NCBI GenBank assembly: GCA_945873305.1
Contig: CAMCCX010000019.1
Coordinates: 1 to 39,633 of the forward strand
Direction of reading: 5' to 3'
DNA: 39,633 nucleotides
DNA from: Akkermansia muciniphila
GTDB lineage: Bacteria; Verrucomicrobiota; Verrucomicrobiia; Verrucomicrobiales; Akkermansiaceae
Shown here in pieces: positions 1 through 8,261 of the stretch. Below the pieces are notes generated by a model that worked only from the letters and a program-made list of their open reading frames with translations, did no database searches and had not been told where the DNA came from. A program made the translations under genes and the position numbers. The stretch's first letter is position 1, and the number at the start of each line of letters is the position of its first letter.

Positions 1-1
1 C

Positions 2-349
2 ACCAACAAATCGAACTACCAGGCCGCCCGCAGCCGCTACGACGAAGCCCTCGCGACCTATCGCCAGACCCTGCTCGTCGCCCTCCGCGAGGTGGAAGAC
101 GCGCTCGTCGATCTCAAGGGACTCACGAAATCCCGCAACGCGCTGCGACTCGCGCTCGACAGCTCGCAGGAAACCCGGCGGCTCTCCCAGGAACGCTATG
201 ACAAGGGCCTGACCAGTTATTTCGAGGTCGTCGATTCCGAGCGCGACGTGCTGCGGGTCCAACTCGTCCTCAGCCAGCTCGAAGCCAACCAGCGCATCAC
301 CCTCGCGGCCCTGGCCAAAGCCCTCGGCGGCGGCTGGAGCGGGAAATAG
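2..349 (+). CDS. Outer membrane factor of an RND-type efflux system, C-terminal part (partial)
   Basis: The frame is open from the left edge of the window, so only the last 115 or so residues are present. The text matches the C-terminal helical half of TolC/NodT-type outer membrane factors: a helix with RYDEALATYRQTLL, then ALREVEDAL, then a second helix with the typical RYDKGLTSYFEVVDSERD turn, where the family usually has a glycine-leucine-x-x-tyrosine turn. Such proteins form the trimeric outer-membrane channel of tripartite efflux or export pumps. The partner inner-membrane and periplasmic subunits would lie to the left, outside the window. The gene ends 5 bases before the stop of the convergent Rrf2 gene. 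The substrate cannot be told from this piece. Confidence 0.85.
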   Translation, partial: TNKSNYQAARSRYDEALATYRQTLLVALREVEDALVDLKGLTKSRNALRLALDSSQETRRLSQERYDKGLTSYFEVVDSERDVLRVQLVLSQLEANQRITLAALAKALGGGWSGK

Positions 350-354
350 CCAGG

Positions 355-765
355 TCACTGGCCCGACGGACCGACGAACTGGGCGAAGGTCTCCTGTTGC
401 AGGCCATCGAGCGCCTTCTGATGCATTTCAAGGAATGTGTCGTGAAGCGGACAATGCGGTCCGTGACCGCACCAGTTCGGACCGAACGGACACATCACGC
501 GATCCGCAGGATCTTCGAAAACCCTCACCACATCGAGCAAAGTGATTTCCCCCGCCGGCCGCGAGAGACGGTAGCCGCCCGTCGGCCCGCGGGTGCCCTC
601 GACCAGCCCGGCGCGGGACAGCATCGTGAGCACCTTGGCGATCAACTGCCGGGAAATTTCCCGCGATTCCGCGATCTCCGCGCTGCCGGCCAGCCTGGAT
701 TCGCCGGAGACCGCCGCCAGATAACTGACAGCGGCGATTCCCGATTGGGCCAGTTTGCTATACAT
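355..765 (-). CDS. Rrf2-family transcriptional regulator, NsrR/IscR-like with three cysteines
   Basis: 136 residues from the ATG at 765; a GTG two codons upstream is possible but less likely. The N-terminal winged helix shows the Rrf2 signature (YSKLAQSGIAAVSYLA at the start, then a recognition-helix stretch RQLIAKVLTML and the wing RGPTGGYRLSRP). Three cysteines at about residues 92, 99 and 105 sit where IscR and NsrR bind an Fe-S cluster, so the protein probably senses nitric oxide, oxidants or Fe-S status through a cluster. It is divergent from an NnrS gene; NnrS is a known member of nitric-oxide regulons, which favours an NsrR-like role. The spacing of the cysteines (6 and 5 residues between) differs slightly from the E. 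coli proteins, so the exact ligand set is inferred. Confidence 0.88.
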   Translation of the reverse strand: MYSKLAQSGIAAVSYLAAVSGESRLAGSAEIAESREISRQLIAKVLTMLSRAGLVEGTRGPTGGYRLSRPAGEITLLDVVRVFEDPADRVMCPFGPNWCGHGPHCPLHDTFLEMHQKALDGLQQETFAQFVGPSGQ

Positions 766-853
766 GAACACGCCCCCAGAATGCAGACCAACGGCTCAGA
801 GTCGATGAAGGATTTCATTGGCGAATTATTTTTCTTTAGTTGGCCGACCGGCG
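766..853. promoter_or_regulatory. Divergent control region between the Rrf2 regulator and nnrS
   Basis: This 88-base gap must hold the promoters of both divergent genes. A perfect inverted repeat ATGAA-GGAT-TTCAT lies at 805..818, followed by an AT-rich run (ttatttttcttt) about 825-836. The repeat is a reasonable operator for the adjacent Rrf2-type dimer, although it is not a clear copy of the E. coli NsrR site. Function is inferred from position. Confidence 0.4.
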
Positions 854-2104
854 ATGAATACTCCGAACATGACGGCTCCACAAGATCGGGAAAGCACCTC
901 CAGCCCATACCCCATGAGCTTCCCCGCCTGCCGCCACCGCAATCGCAAAACCAAGCCCGCCGCCCAATCTCTCGTCTGGCTCGGCAGCGAACCCTACCGG
1001 CTGTTCTTTCTCAGCGGCATCCTCTTCAGCATCGCCGGAGTGGCGATGTGGCCGTTGTTTTTCTCGGGGAATTTCCCGTTCTATCCGGGCGTGAGCCACG
1101 CGCGGGTGATGATCGAGGCCTTCGGCGGCGCGTTCGTGATCGGCTTCCTGGGCACCGCCGGCCCGCGGATGCTTTCCGCGCCCCGCCTGAAGCCGTGGGA
1201 GCTCGCCGCTTTTTTCCTGCTGCATCTCGCCAACGGCCTTTGCCACCTGCGCGGCCTCACGATCTGGGGTGATGGCTTGTTTCTCGCCCTGCTAACGGGA
1301 TTCGCCCTCTCGCTGGGGACGCGGGTGGTCTTCTTCCGCAAGGAATGGCCGCCGCCAGCGATGCTGCTCGCGGCCACGGGGCTGGTCTGCGGGATCGCCG
1401 GCACCATCCTCTGGCTGAACCCCGCGTGGGTGGCGCGACCCGAGATCCAGCGTTTCGCAGGCCTATTGCTCTATCAAGGATTCCTGCTGGGACCGGTGAT
1501 GGGCGTGGGCATTTTTCTTTTCCCGAGATTGCTCGGCGGCGACTTCGGCGAGGACGTCACCTTCCGCCGCATGGCGCTCGCCGCAGTCGCGCTGCTCGCG
1601 AGCTTCGCGGTGGAGGTGTGGGTCCTTCCCGCCGCCGGGCAAATCCTGCGGGCGGCGGCGTTGTTATTCGCGCTTGCCCACGTCCGCTGGCGGCGCGGCA
1701 AGGACGCGGCAACGCCCGGCACGCTGGCTAACGCGCTGCGGTTCTGGTGCCTGCCACTCGCGGTGATCGGGCTCATCGCGCCGGTGTTTTCGCCGCTGCA
1801 ACACATCGCGCTTGACCACTTGTTATTCGTCAGCGGTTTCGGGCTGCTCTGCCTGATTGCGGGAAGCCGCGTGCTGTTCGGCCACAGCGGCTCACTGGAG
1901 CGTTTCGCCCAAGGATCGTGGATCGCGCGCGGCATCGTCTTCGCCACCGTGCTCGCCGCGCTCACCCGCGCTTCGGCGAATTTCATGCCTAAAATCATGA
2001 TTTCCCACTACGAATACGCCGCGTGGTCGTGGGCCGCCGGTGCCGGACTCTGGACGCTTTGGCACGCCCGGAGGTTTTTCAAAAGGGATCCCGGCGACGA
2101 CTGA
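854..2104 (+). CDS. nnrS: NnrS family protein, multi-pass membrane haem/copper protein
   Basis: 416 residues from the ATG at 854 (a TTG 12 codons earlier is less convincing). About 12 hydrophobic segments fill the protein, starting at LFFLSGILFSIAGVAMWPLF. The text RVMIEAFGGAFVIGFLGTAGPRML, with HARV just before it, is the typical NnrS N-terminal core, and histidines at SPLQHIALDHLLF and in the penultimate helix fit the haem/metal-binding pattern of the family. NnrS proteins protect cells from nitrosative stress and are widely co-regulated with nitric-oxide reductases. No reductase is visible here. The divergent Rrf2 regulator is the likely controller. The final charged tail (RRFFKRDPGDD) is cytoplasmic by the positive-inside rule. 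Confidence 0.85.
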   Translation: MNTPNMTAPQDRESTSSPYPMSFPACRHRNRKTKPAAQSLVWLGSEPYRLFFLSGILFSIAGVAMWPLFFSGNFPFYPGVSHARVMIEAFGGAFVIGFLGTAGPRMLSAPRLKPWELAAFFLLHLANGLCHLRGLTIWGDGLFLALLTGFALSLGTRVVFFRKEWPPPAMLLAATGLVCGIAGTILWLNPAWVARPEIQRFAGLLLYQGFLLGPVMGVGIFLFPRLLGGDFGEDVTFRRMALAAVALLASFAVEVWVLPAAGQILRAAALLFALAHVRWRRGKDAATPGTLANALRFWCLPLAVIGLIAPVFSPLQHIALDHLLFVSGFGLLCLIAGSRVLFGHSGSLERFAQGSWIARGIVFATVLAALTRASANFMPKIMISHYEYAAWSWAAGAGLWTLWHARRFFKRDPGDD

Positions 2105-2143
2105 ACGGCACCGCGGGCTTGTTCTTGCGGCTACCACTGAACG

Positions 2144-2260
2144 TGTTGCTCAGCAACAAGGAAGGGCGGAATCCGTCCGCCCATGTGCATGAGGTGACCA
2201 TGAGACGAGGGAAACCGCTGGGCATGGGCTTTCCATGCACCCGGCGGTCAGATACCGCCG
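2144..2260. repeat. Cluster of four short perfect hairpins in an intergenic gap
   Basis: The gap between nnrS and gluQ (2105..2333) holds four separate inverted repeats in a row: TGTTGC/GCAACA at 2144..2158, GGGCGGA/TCCGCCC at 2164..2182, GCATGG/CCATGC at 2222..2238 and CGGCGGT/ACCGCCG at 2242..2260. Loops are 3 to 5 bases. None is followed by a clear U run on the plus strand, so an intrinsic terminator is not obvious. It may be a REP-like element or a structured leader of gluQ. No gene was found in the gap. Confidence 0.45.
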
Positions 2261-2333
2261 CCCCTTGGTGCCCCTGGCTTTCAGTTGCACCCTGTTCTTG
2301 CGCTTCGATTCCGCCGGTGCGAAACAGTCCGCG

Positions 2334-3173
2334 ATGATCGTCCGCACGCGATTCGCCCCCAGTCCCACCGGGCGCCTGCACCTCGGCCACGTGCTCGCGG
2401 CGCGGGTCGCGTTTTCCATCGCGCGCGATGCCGGCGGAGTCTTCCTGCTGCGCCATGAAGACATCGACGGCCCCCGCGTGCGGGAGGAATTCTATCAAGG
2501 CATCGAGGAGGACCTCGAATGGCTCGGGCTGCGCTGGGACGGCGACGCGCTGCGCCAGAGCTCGCGGATCGCGGCCTACGAGGCGGCGCTCGAATCGCTC
2601 CGCGAGCGGGGTCTCGTCTATCCGTGCTTCTGCACCCGCCGCGAGATCCAGCACGAATGGGCGCGCATGGGAGCCGCCCCGCAAGGCCCGGAAGCCCCGG
2701 TTTATCCTGGCACCTGCCAGAAACTATCATCTTCCATACAGGAAGTGAAACTGGGCTCGGGCATGCCTTTTGCCTGGCGCCTCGACTCGCGCAAGGCGCG
2801 CGAACTCGCCGGTCCCCTCACTTTCCAAGACCTCCGCTTCGGGGAAATTTCCGTGGACCCGGACTTGCTTGGAGACGTCGTGCTCGCCCGCAAGGACATC
2901 GGCACCGCCTATCATCTCGCGGTGGTCGTGGACGACGCGTTCCAGGAAATCAGCCACGTCTCCCGCGGCGAGGACCTGCTGTCATCCACCCACGTCCACC
3001 GCCTGCTGCAAGCGCTTCTCGGGCTTCCCGCGCCGCTCTATCAACACCACCCGCTGATGCTCGATGAGGAGGGGAACCGGCTCGCCAAACGATCCAACTC
3101 ACTCGCCATCGCGACGCTGCGCGACCAAGGGCGGTCCCCCGCCGAAGTGCTGGCCATGATCGATGCGGGATGA
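2334..3173 (+). CDS. gluQ: Glutamyl-queuosine tRNA(Asp) synthetase
   Basis: 279 residues, a truncated glutamyl-tRNA synthetase paralogue without the anticodon-binding domain. The start chosen is the ATG at 2334 because the family begins directly with the class I signature: RTRFAPSPTGRLHLGH, whose HLGH is the HIGH-type ATP site. HEDIDGPR follows, and CFCTRREI with a later CQK carries the zinc-type cysteines of GluQ-RS. A degenerate KMSKS equivalent is RLAKRSNS near the C-terminus. The enzyme charges glutamate onto the queuosine base of tRNA(Asp) at the wobble position rather than onto a 3' end. Length agrees with the family (about 290). The gene lies 45 bases before the recombinase gene. Confidence 0.92.
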   Translation: MIVRTRFAPSPTGRLHLGHVLAARVAFSIARDAGGVFLLRHEDIDGPRVREEFYQGIEEDLEWLGLRWDGDALRQSSRIAAYEAALESLRERGLVYPCFCTRREIQHEWARMGAAPQGPEAPVYPGTCQKLSSSIQEVKLGSGMPFAWRLDSRKARELAGPLTFQDLRFGEISVDPDLLGDVVLARKDIGTAYHLAVVVDDAFQEISHVSRGEDLLSSTHVHRLLQALLGLPAPLYQHHPLMLDEEGNRLAKRSNSLAIATLRDQGRSPAEVLAMIDAG

Positions 3174-3218
3174 AGACTTTACTCCGGCACCGCGCGGGGC
3201 GAATTTTCCGCACGCCCG

Positions 3219-4103
3219 ATGGAACCCAGCTGCGATCAATTCATCCGCTATCTCGCCACTGAGCGCGGGCTGTCCGCGGCCTATCAGCTTTCCGTCCGCC
3301 AGACGCTCGACGCGCTGGCCGGCTGGATGAAATCGCGCAGCACTTCCCTGCCCGACCTCGGGACCGACGAGCTCGCGGCGTTTCTCAGCCAGCGGAAATC
3401 GGACGGCCTCAACGCGGCCTCGCTGCGGATCACCACGGTGCATTTGAAGATTTTTTTCCGCTGGCTGGTCATGAAGTGCAAGCTGGAAATGGACCCGGCC
3501 GAGCCGCTGCTGGCCCCGCGGCCGGACCAAACGCTGCCGGAAACCCTGCACGCTTCCGAGTTGGTGAAATTGCTCGAATCCATCGATCCGTCATCACCGT
3601 TAGGCCGGCGGGACCTGGCGATTCTCGAGTTGTTCTATTCCTCCGGCCTGCGGCTGTCCGAGCTGTGCAAGGCGCGGCTGGAGATGATGGATTCGGAGGA
3701 AGGTTTCCTGCGGGTCACCGGAAAAGGCGGGAAAACCCGGATCGTCCGCGTCGGCAACAAGGCGCGCGAGGCGATTTCCAACTATCTGGCTAACGAGCGC
3801 CCGGGTCTGGTCACGAAAAAGACCTCGTCGCACATTTTCATCAGCATCCGCGGCACCGCGCTTTCGCCAGACCGGGTCCGCCAGATCGTCAAGGAGCGCG
3901 CCAAGTTCGCGGGCATCGACCAGAACATCTACCCGCACCTACTGCGCCATTCCTTCGCGACCCACCTGCTGGAGGGCGGCGCGGACCTGCGGGTGATCCA
4001 GGAACTGCTAGGCCACGCCGACATTTCCACCACCCAGATTTACACCCACGTGGACCGCCAGCGGTTGAAGGCGGTGCACAAGCAGTTCCACCCGCGGGGG
4101 TGA
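3219..4103 (+). CDS. xerD: XerC/XerD-type tyrosine recombinase
   Basis: 294 residues, the usual Xer length. The N-terminal SAM-like core-binding domain covers about residues 1-95 and the catalytic domain the rest. All catalytic residues are visible: Arg145 in SSGLRLSEL, Lys172 in GKGGK, His240 and Arg243 in [10 protein letters not shown], His266 in LLGHADIST and Tyr275 in IYTHV. Xer proteins resolve chromosome dimers at dif during division. Its place among housekeeping genes with no neighbouring mobile genes supports a cellular Xer rather than a phage integrase; whether it is the C or D type cannot be decided from this text alone, so the symbol is tentative. Confidence 0.85.
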   Translation: MEPSCDQFIRYLATERGLSAAYQLSVRQTLDALAGWMKSRSTSLPDLGTDELAAFLSQRKSDGLNAASLRITTVHLKIFFRWLVMKCKLEMDPAEPLLAPRPDQTLPETLHASELVKLLESIDPSSPLGRRDLAILELFYSSGLRLSELCKARLEMMDSEEGFLRVTGKGGKTRIVRVGNKAREAISNYLANERPGLVTKKTSSHIFISIRGTALSPDRVRQIVKERAKFAGIDQNIYPHLLRHSFATHLLEGGADLRVIQELLGHADISTTQIYTHVDRQRLKAVHKQFHPRG

Positions 4104-4221
4104 GCCGGAGTGAATTGTTTGGAATTTCAGCGATCGCCAACCAAACACCACCCTGATTTTTAAACTTTCTTTACATTCAGGACGCGGTTTGACAATTGAG
4201 ATACAAATTATTGCTTCCTGC

Positions 4222-4788
4222 ATGAAAAAACATTTCTCCCTGAAAATCCTCGCGGCCGTTGCCGTTGCCGCCTTGGCATCTTGCGCGTCCCAGCCAAGCC
4301 CCAAGAAACAGCATGTCTCGGCATCGGCTCGTCCAGATTCATCGCTATCCGGGCAGGTGTTTGATGCAGTCAATTCCTACCGCAGCCAGCGCGGCGCATC
4401 GGCGCTCCAGCGCCACGCCGGACTCGACCGGCTTGCGCAAGAGCATTGCGAATACCTGCGACAGCATCGCGGCACCTTCAAGCTTCACGGGAAAAATGTC
4501 AGCCATTTCGGCTTCGATGGACGCGCTTTGGCGGCCCGCGAGCGCTACCACATGCAGAACGTCAGCGAGAATGTGGCGGCCGCCCACTCTCCGGGAAAAA
4601 GCCCCGCCCCGGTGATCGTCAAGCTGTGGGAGGGATCCAAGGATCATGAATCCAACATGCGCGACTCGTGGAGCCACACGGGCGTGGGCGTGGTGGTGGA
4701 CAAGGACGGCATGGTTTTCGTGACCCAGCTTTTCGCCACGGTGAGCAATTCCCAGTTGGCAACGCGCGAGCGCTTCAACCGCTTCTGA
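4222..4788 (+). CDS. CAP-domain (SCP/PR-1-like) lipoprotein
   Basis: 188 residues from the ATG at 4222, chosen because it starts a clear lipoprotein signal: KKHF, a hydrophobic stretch, then the lipobox LASC at about residues 18-21. The mature part is a CAP domain: VFDAVNSYRSQRG opening helix, HAGLDRLAQEHCEYL, then SENVAAA, the WEGSKDHESNM helix, and WSHTGVGVVVDKDG before a final strand. The His and Glu residues of the CAP cavity are present (HCEY, SENV and the SHTGVG block). Function of bacterial CAP proteins is mostly unknown; a role at the outer membrane or cell wall is inferred. It ends 9 bases before rnhB. Confidence 0.85.
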   Translation: MKKHFSLKILAAVAVAALASCASQPSPKKQHVSASARPDSSLSGQVFDAVNSYRSQRGASALQRHAGLDRLAQEHCEYLRQHRGTFKLHGKNVSHFGFDGRALAARERYHMQNVSENVAAAHSPGKSPAPVIVKLWEGSKDHESNMRDSWSHTGVGVVVDKDGMVFVTQLFATVSNSQLATRERFNRF

Positions 4789-4797
4789 CTTCTCACG

Positions 4798-5421
4798 ATG
4801 CCTGATTTGTCGTTTGAAACCGCCCTTCAAGTCCGCGGATTTCGCCGGGTTGCGGGCATCGACGAAGCGGGGCGAGGCCCCCTCGCCGGTCCGGTGGCGG
4901 CGGCCGCGGTGATTTTACCCGACGGCTTCACCTGCCCCGGGCTCGACGATTCCAAAAAAATCAGCGAGCCCAAGCGGGAGCGGCTTTACGAGCGACTCAC
5001 CACCGACCCGGCGATTCATTGGACCGTCGCCACCGCGGACCGCGAGGAAATCGACCGGCTCAACATTCTGCGGGCCACTCATCTGGCGATGCGGCGCGCC
5101 GCCGAAGCCCTCCGCCCGGCACCGGATCATTGCTTGATCGACGGGCTGCCGGTCAGGGATTTCCCCTTCCGCCACGACGGAATCGTCAAAGGCGACGGAC
5201 TTTCGCTGTCGATCGCCGCGGCGAGCATCATCGCGAAGGTCACCCGCGACCGGATCATGCGCGAGCTCGACCGGGAGTTTCCCCAATTCGGCTTTGCGAA
5301 ACACCAGGGATATGGCACCAAAGGGCATCTTGAAGCGCTACGGATTCACGGCCCTTGTTGCCACCATCGTCGCTCGTTTCAGCCGGTCGCTCAACTCACC
5401 CTGCCGTTTGACGGCAGCTGA
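4798..5421 (+). CDS. rnhB: Ribonuclease HII
   Basis: 207 residues. Shows the RNase HII active-site segments in order: GIDEAGRGPLAGPV (the DE pair), LDDSKKIS, then DHCLIDGL (Asp) and SIAAASIIAKVTRD (Asp), followed by FGFAKHQGYGTKGH. The enzyme cleaves RNA in RNA-DNA hybrids, mainly single ribonucleotides misplaced in DNA. It overlaps the start of yraN, a very common pairing in bacteria, so the two are probably co-transcribed. Confidence 0.95.
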   Translation: MPDLSFETALQVRGFRRVAGIDEAGRGPLAGPVAAAAVILPDGFTCPGLDDSKKISEPKRERLYERLTTDPAIHWTVATADREEIDRLNILRATHLAMRRAAEALRPAPDHCLIDGLPVRDFPFRHDGIVKGDGLSLSIAAASIIAKVTRDRIMRELDREFPQFGFAKHQGYGTKGHLEALRIHGPCCHHRRSFQPVAQLTLPFDGS

Positions 5422-5788
5422 CGGCCAGCCGCGCGACCGAATTTGGGTGGGAAACTATGGCGAGCAGGTCGCGGCCGCTTGGTTGCAATCCCGAGGTTGC
5501 AAAATTCTGGCGAAAAACTACCGCGGGCCGCGGCGCGGCGAGGTGGACATCATCGCGCGGGATCAGAAATTGCTGCTGTTTGTGGAAGTGAAAACCCGCC
5601 GCGAAGGCGGCAAAATCCGCGGTCTCGACGCGGTGGGGAAAGACAAACAAGCCTTGATCGAGCGCGGCGCGAATTCCTGGCTCAAACGCCTCGGAACCCG
5701 CGAAGTGCCGTGGCGCTTCGACGTCGTCGAGGTTTACGTCGAAGAGGGCGCGCGACCGCGGATCAACCACGTGAAGGACGCGTTCTAG
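5408..5788 (+). CDS. yraN: YraN family (UPF0102) putative endonuclease-like protein
   Basis: About 126 residues. The open frame extends back to an ATG at 5294, but that stretch lies wholly inside rnhB, and the family begins just before the GxxGExxAAxxL segment (here VGNYGEQVAAAWLQ). The TTG at 5408, overlapping rnhB by 14 bases, is the best-placed start; a GTG at 5447 is another option. The restriction-endonuclease-like core is visible: RRGEVDIIARD and LLFVEVKTRRE carry the Asp and Glu-x-Lys of that fold. The biological role of YraN is not established. Its stop codon overlaps the stop of the convergent cysS. Confidence 0.85.
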   Translation: MTAADGQPRDRIWVGNYGEQVAAAWLQSRGCKILAKNYRGPRRGEVDIIARDQKLLLFVEVKTRREGGKIRGLDAVGKDKQALIERGANSWLKRLGTREVPWRFDVVEVYVEEGARPRINHVKDAF

Positions 5789-7185
5789 CCAGCCACAGGC
5801 TCCAGCGTGTAGCTGTCCTTGCCATCCTTGACGAGCCAGCCCTGCTCGACGAGCTGGGCGCGGAGGGTGTCGGATTCAGCCCAGTTTTTCGCGAGGCGGG
5901 CGGCCCAGCGGGCTTCGGCAAGTGTCTTGATCGATTCGGGAATGGCGCTGGAATCCTGATGGATTTCCTCCGGCAGCGTGAGGCCGAGGGCGCGGAGAAG
6001 ACGGTTGAATCCGGCGAGCGCGGCGGCGGCTTCCGGGCCGGATAGGTTGGCGGCTTCGCGCAGGCCGGTGAACATCCCGCCCAGCGCGCCGGGGGTGTTG
6101 AGATCGTGGTTCAGGCTGTCCCACGCCGCTTGGAACGGGCCGAAGTCGGCGCTGGAGATCACCGTGCCGGGCTCGATTTTCGCGGCGAGCTGGCGGGCGC
6201 TTTTGGCGAGTTTCGCGAGCGCTTCGCGGGCCCCGGAAAGCGAATCGAGGGTGAAATTGAGCGGCTTGCGGTAGTGCGCGCCGATCAGGACGTAGCGGAC
6301 TTCCATCGCCGAAAATCCGCGAGCGGCGAGGTCTTCGAGCGTATAAAGATTGCCGAGCGATTTGGACATTTTCCCGCCATCGACGAGGAGGTGGGTGATG
6401 TGGAACCAGTGCGCGGCGAAGTGGCCGCCGCACGCGCATTCGCTCTGGGCGATCTCGTTTTCGTGGTGCGGGAAGACCAGATCGACGCCGCCGGAATGGA
6501 GGTCGAACGACTCGCCGAGGTATTCCTGGATCATCGCCGAGCATTCGAGGTGCCAGCCGGGGCGGCCTTGGCCCCACGGCGAGGGCCAGAAATTCTCGCC
6601 GTCCTCGGGCTTGCGGCCTTTCCAGAGGACGAAATCCGAGAGGCTGTCTTTTTCGTATTCGTCCGAGCTGGAGCGGGCGTTCTGGGTTTTGCCGATGTCG
6701 AGCTCGCGCTGGTCGAGGCGGGACAGGCGGCCGTAGCCGGGGAAGGAGGAAATTTTGAAATACACCGAGCCGTCGTCCGAGGCGTAGGCGTGGCCTTTTT
6801 CAACGAGCGTCTCGATCATCGCGATCTGCTGCGGGATGTGCTCGACGGCGCTCGGCTCGATGTGCGGCGGGAGCAGGCCGAGTTTCTCACAATCGGCGTG
6901 GAATTTCGCGGTCCAGCCGGCGGTGAATTCCTTGAGGGACTGGCCGGATTTTTGAGAGTCACGGATGGTTTTGTCATCCACATCGGTGATGTTGCGGACA
7001 TGGAGTGTGCGGATGCCGCCGGTTTCCAAGGTCCGGCGCAGCACGTCCTGAAGGACGAAGGTGCGGAAATTTCCAATGTGCGCGGGGCCGTAAACGGTCG
7101 GTCCGCAGCAGTAAAATCGGAAGGTCGAGCCGTCGATGGGGCGGAGCTCGCGTTCGGTCCGGGTGAGCGTGTCAAAAAGCCGCAT
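5785..7185 (-). CDS. cysS: Cysteinyl-tRNA synthetase
   Basis: 466 residues, the usual size. Class I synthetase with HIGN at residues 37-40 and KMSKS at 272-276. Zinc ligands are as in E. coli CysS: Cys27 in FYCCGPTVYG, Cys215 in GWHLECSAM, and the His and Glu in FPHHENEIAQSE. The C-terminal third is the helical bundle and a short anticodon-binding end. It attaches cysteine to tRNA(Cys) in the cytoplasm. Its last bases overlap the end of yraN by 4 bases, with the two stop codons interlocked on opposite strands. Confidence 0.96.
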   Translation of the reverse strand: MRLFDTLTRTERELRPIDGSTFRFYCCGPTVYGPAHIGNFRTFVLQDVLRRTLETGGIRTLHVRNITDVDDKTIRDSQKSGQSLKEFTAGWTAKFHADCEKLGLLPPHIEPSAVEHIPQQIAMIETLVEKGHAYASDDGSVYFKISSFPGYGRLSRLDQRELDIGKTQNARSSSDEYEKDSLSDFVLWKGRKPEDGENFWPSPWGQGRPGWHLECSAMIQEYLGESFDLHSGGVDLVFPHHENEIAQSECACGGHFAAHWFHITHLLVDGGKMSKSLGNLYTLEDLAARGFSAMEVRYVLIGAHYRKPLNFTLDSLSGAREALAKLAKSARQLAAKIEPGTVISSADFGPFQAAWDSLNHDLNTPGALGGMFTGLREAANLSGPEAAAALAGFNRLLRALGLTLPEEIHQDSSAIPESIKTLAEARWAARLAKNWAESDTLRAQLVEQGWLVKDGKDSYTLEPVAG

Positions 7186-7247
7186 GGCCGGGGTTTAGGC
7201 AGCGGCGGGCTGGGAGCCAAGAGCAATCCGACGGAGTTTCGCCCGGC

Positions 7248-7535
7248 CTAGCGTTGGCGGCGGGCGACGAGGAGAAGCGCGGTCAAGGCGAGCAAGGAAA
7301 ACATTCCCGGCTCAGGCACCGCTTGGGCACCGACTTCGACGTAAACCCACTGCGGCGCGCTCCCCTTGGCGATCACTTCCACCGGCACGCGGACCACGGC
7401 TTCCGCCGGCGGAGACTGCGGAGTAAAGGAAGCCGCCCGGGCTGCGGGCTTGGAAACAGGCGCCTCCGAGCCGCGAAGGGTCCACATGGCGAAGGCCGGA
7501 GATGCAAGGAACACCCCGAACAACAGCGCTTTCAT
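7248..7535 (-). CDS. Small PEP-CTERM sorting-signal protein
   Basis: About 95 residues from the ATG at 7535 (a GTG six codons upstream is possible). The N-terminus is a Sec signal (KALLFGVFLASPAFAM), and the C-terminus is a PEP-CTERM signal: the VPEP box, a hydrophobic segment FSLLALTALLLVA and a basic end RRQR. Such proteins are exported, recognised by an exosortase and processed at the membrane. Only some 50 residues remain between the signals, so the mature product is a short proline- and valine-rich peptide of unknown role. An exosortase gene is not in this window. Confidence 0.75.
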   Translation of the reverse strand: MKALLFGVFLASPAFAMWTLRGSEAPVSKPAARAASFTPQSPPAEAVVRVPVEVIAKGSAPQWVYVEVGAQAVPEPGMFSLLALTALLLVARRQR

Positions 7536-7659
7536 TTTAAAAATCCCGAACACGTCGGCAAAAACGTAATTAAATTTTAAAAATAATCAACAAATATGAA
7601 GTATTTTGAGAATTTAGAGGATTGGTTTTCGGATCGCCAAGGCTAAGGTGTCGCCGGAA
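7536..7659. promoter_or_regulatory. AT-rich divergent promoter region
   Basis: This gap separates two divergent genes and contains a strongly AT-rich block (about 7567-7620) that stands out in otherwise GC-rich DNA. It most likely contains the promoter of the PEP-CTERM gene and perhaps that of the plus-strand gene. No -35/-10 pair could be assigned with confidence. Confidence 0.35.
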
Positions 7660-8205
7660 ATGGAGCGGACAAAGGACGAACGGGTGAAGCAAGTCGCCAT
7701 CGGAGTGAGCATTCTGGTGACGCTGACCGTCGTGGTGACGGGGCTTTTGATGGGTTGGCGGCTGCTGCCGGGCCTGCTCGGCGAATGGGTGGGCACGATG
7801 ATCGGGATCATGACGACGCCGTTTTTCATGGAGGCGTCGTTCGCGATTCTCGGCCTGGTGACGGTGATTTCGCTGAACCACTGGCGCCAGCTGAAGGACG
7901 GGGATGATTTCGTCTATCTGGAGCAAGTGGCGGGACCGGAGCTGCCGCAGGATTTGCCCGAGCACGCGAAATTCGCGGTCTATCGGGAAAAGCCGCTGGA
8001 CGGCGAGGAGCCGTCGCTTTTGGCGCAGGCGGAAGGGGCGTTTGCCATCGGCGACTATCCGGCGGCGGGCGAGCGGATCGGCGCGATGAACCACGACCAA
8101 CTGAGACATCCCCAAGCCCTCCGACTGCGGCTTGATCTGGCGAAAGCGACCGGTAGGGACGACTTGGTGAAGCAGCTGGAAGCGGAGCTCCGGCAATCCG
8201 ATTGA
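7660..8205 (+). CDS. Two-TM membrane protein of unknown function
   Basis: 181 residues from the ATG at 7660; a GTG at 7648 would add four residues. Two hydrophobic segments lie at about residues 12-34 and 45-70, followed by a soluble domain of some 110 residues. The end of the soluble part (GAFAIGDYPAAGERIGAMNHDQL, then a leucine-rich helix) resembles a single tetratricopeptide-like helical pair. I do not recognise the family. It lies upstream of an Hpt-domain gene, which may be a chance neighbour. Confidence 0.65.
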   Translation: MERTKDERVKQVAIGVSILVTLTVVVTGLLMGWRLLPGLLGEWVGTMIGIMTTPFFMEASFAILGLVTVISLNHWRQLKDGDDFVYLEQVAGPELPQDLPEHAKFAVYREKPLDGEEPSLLAQAEGAFAIGDYPAAGERIGAMNHDQLRHPQALRLRLDLAKATGRDDLVKQLEAELRQSD

Positions 8206-8261
8206 GCGTTTGAACACTACGTGATTATTGACTTCAAAAACCGACCTGACTTTGACACAGA

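Noticed and set aside
397-1272. Long plus-strand frame overlapping the Rrf2 gene and nnrS
   Set aside because: It is antisense to the Rrf2 gene and out of frame with nnrS, with Arg/Pro-rich low-complexity text typical of GC-rich shadow frames.
5294-5407. yraN start at the ATG inside rnhB
   Set aside because: It would add 38 residues without family similarity and overlap rnhB by 128 bases.
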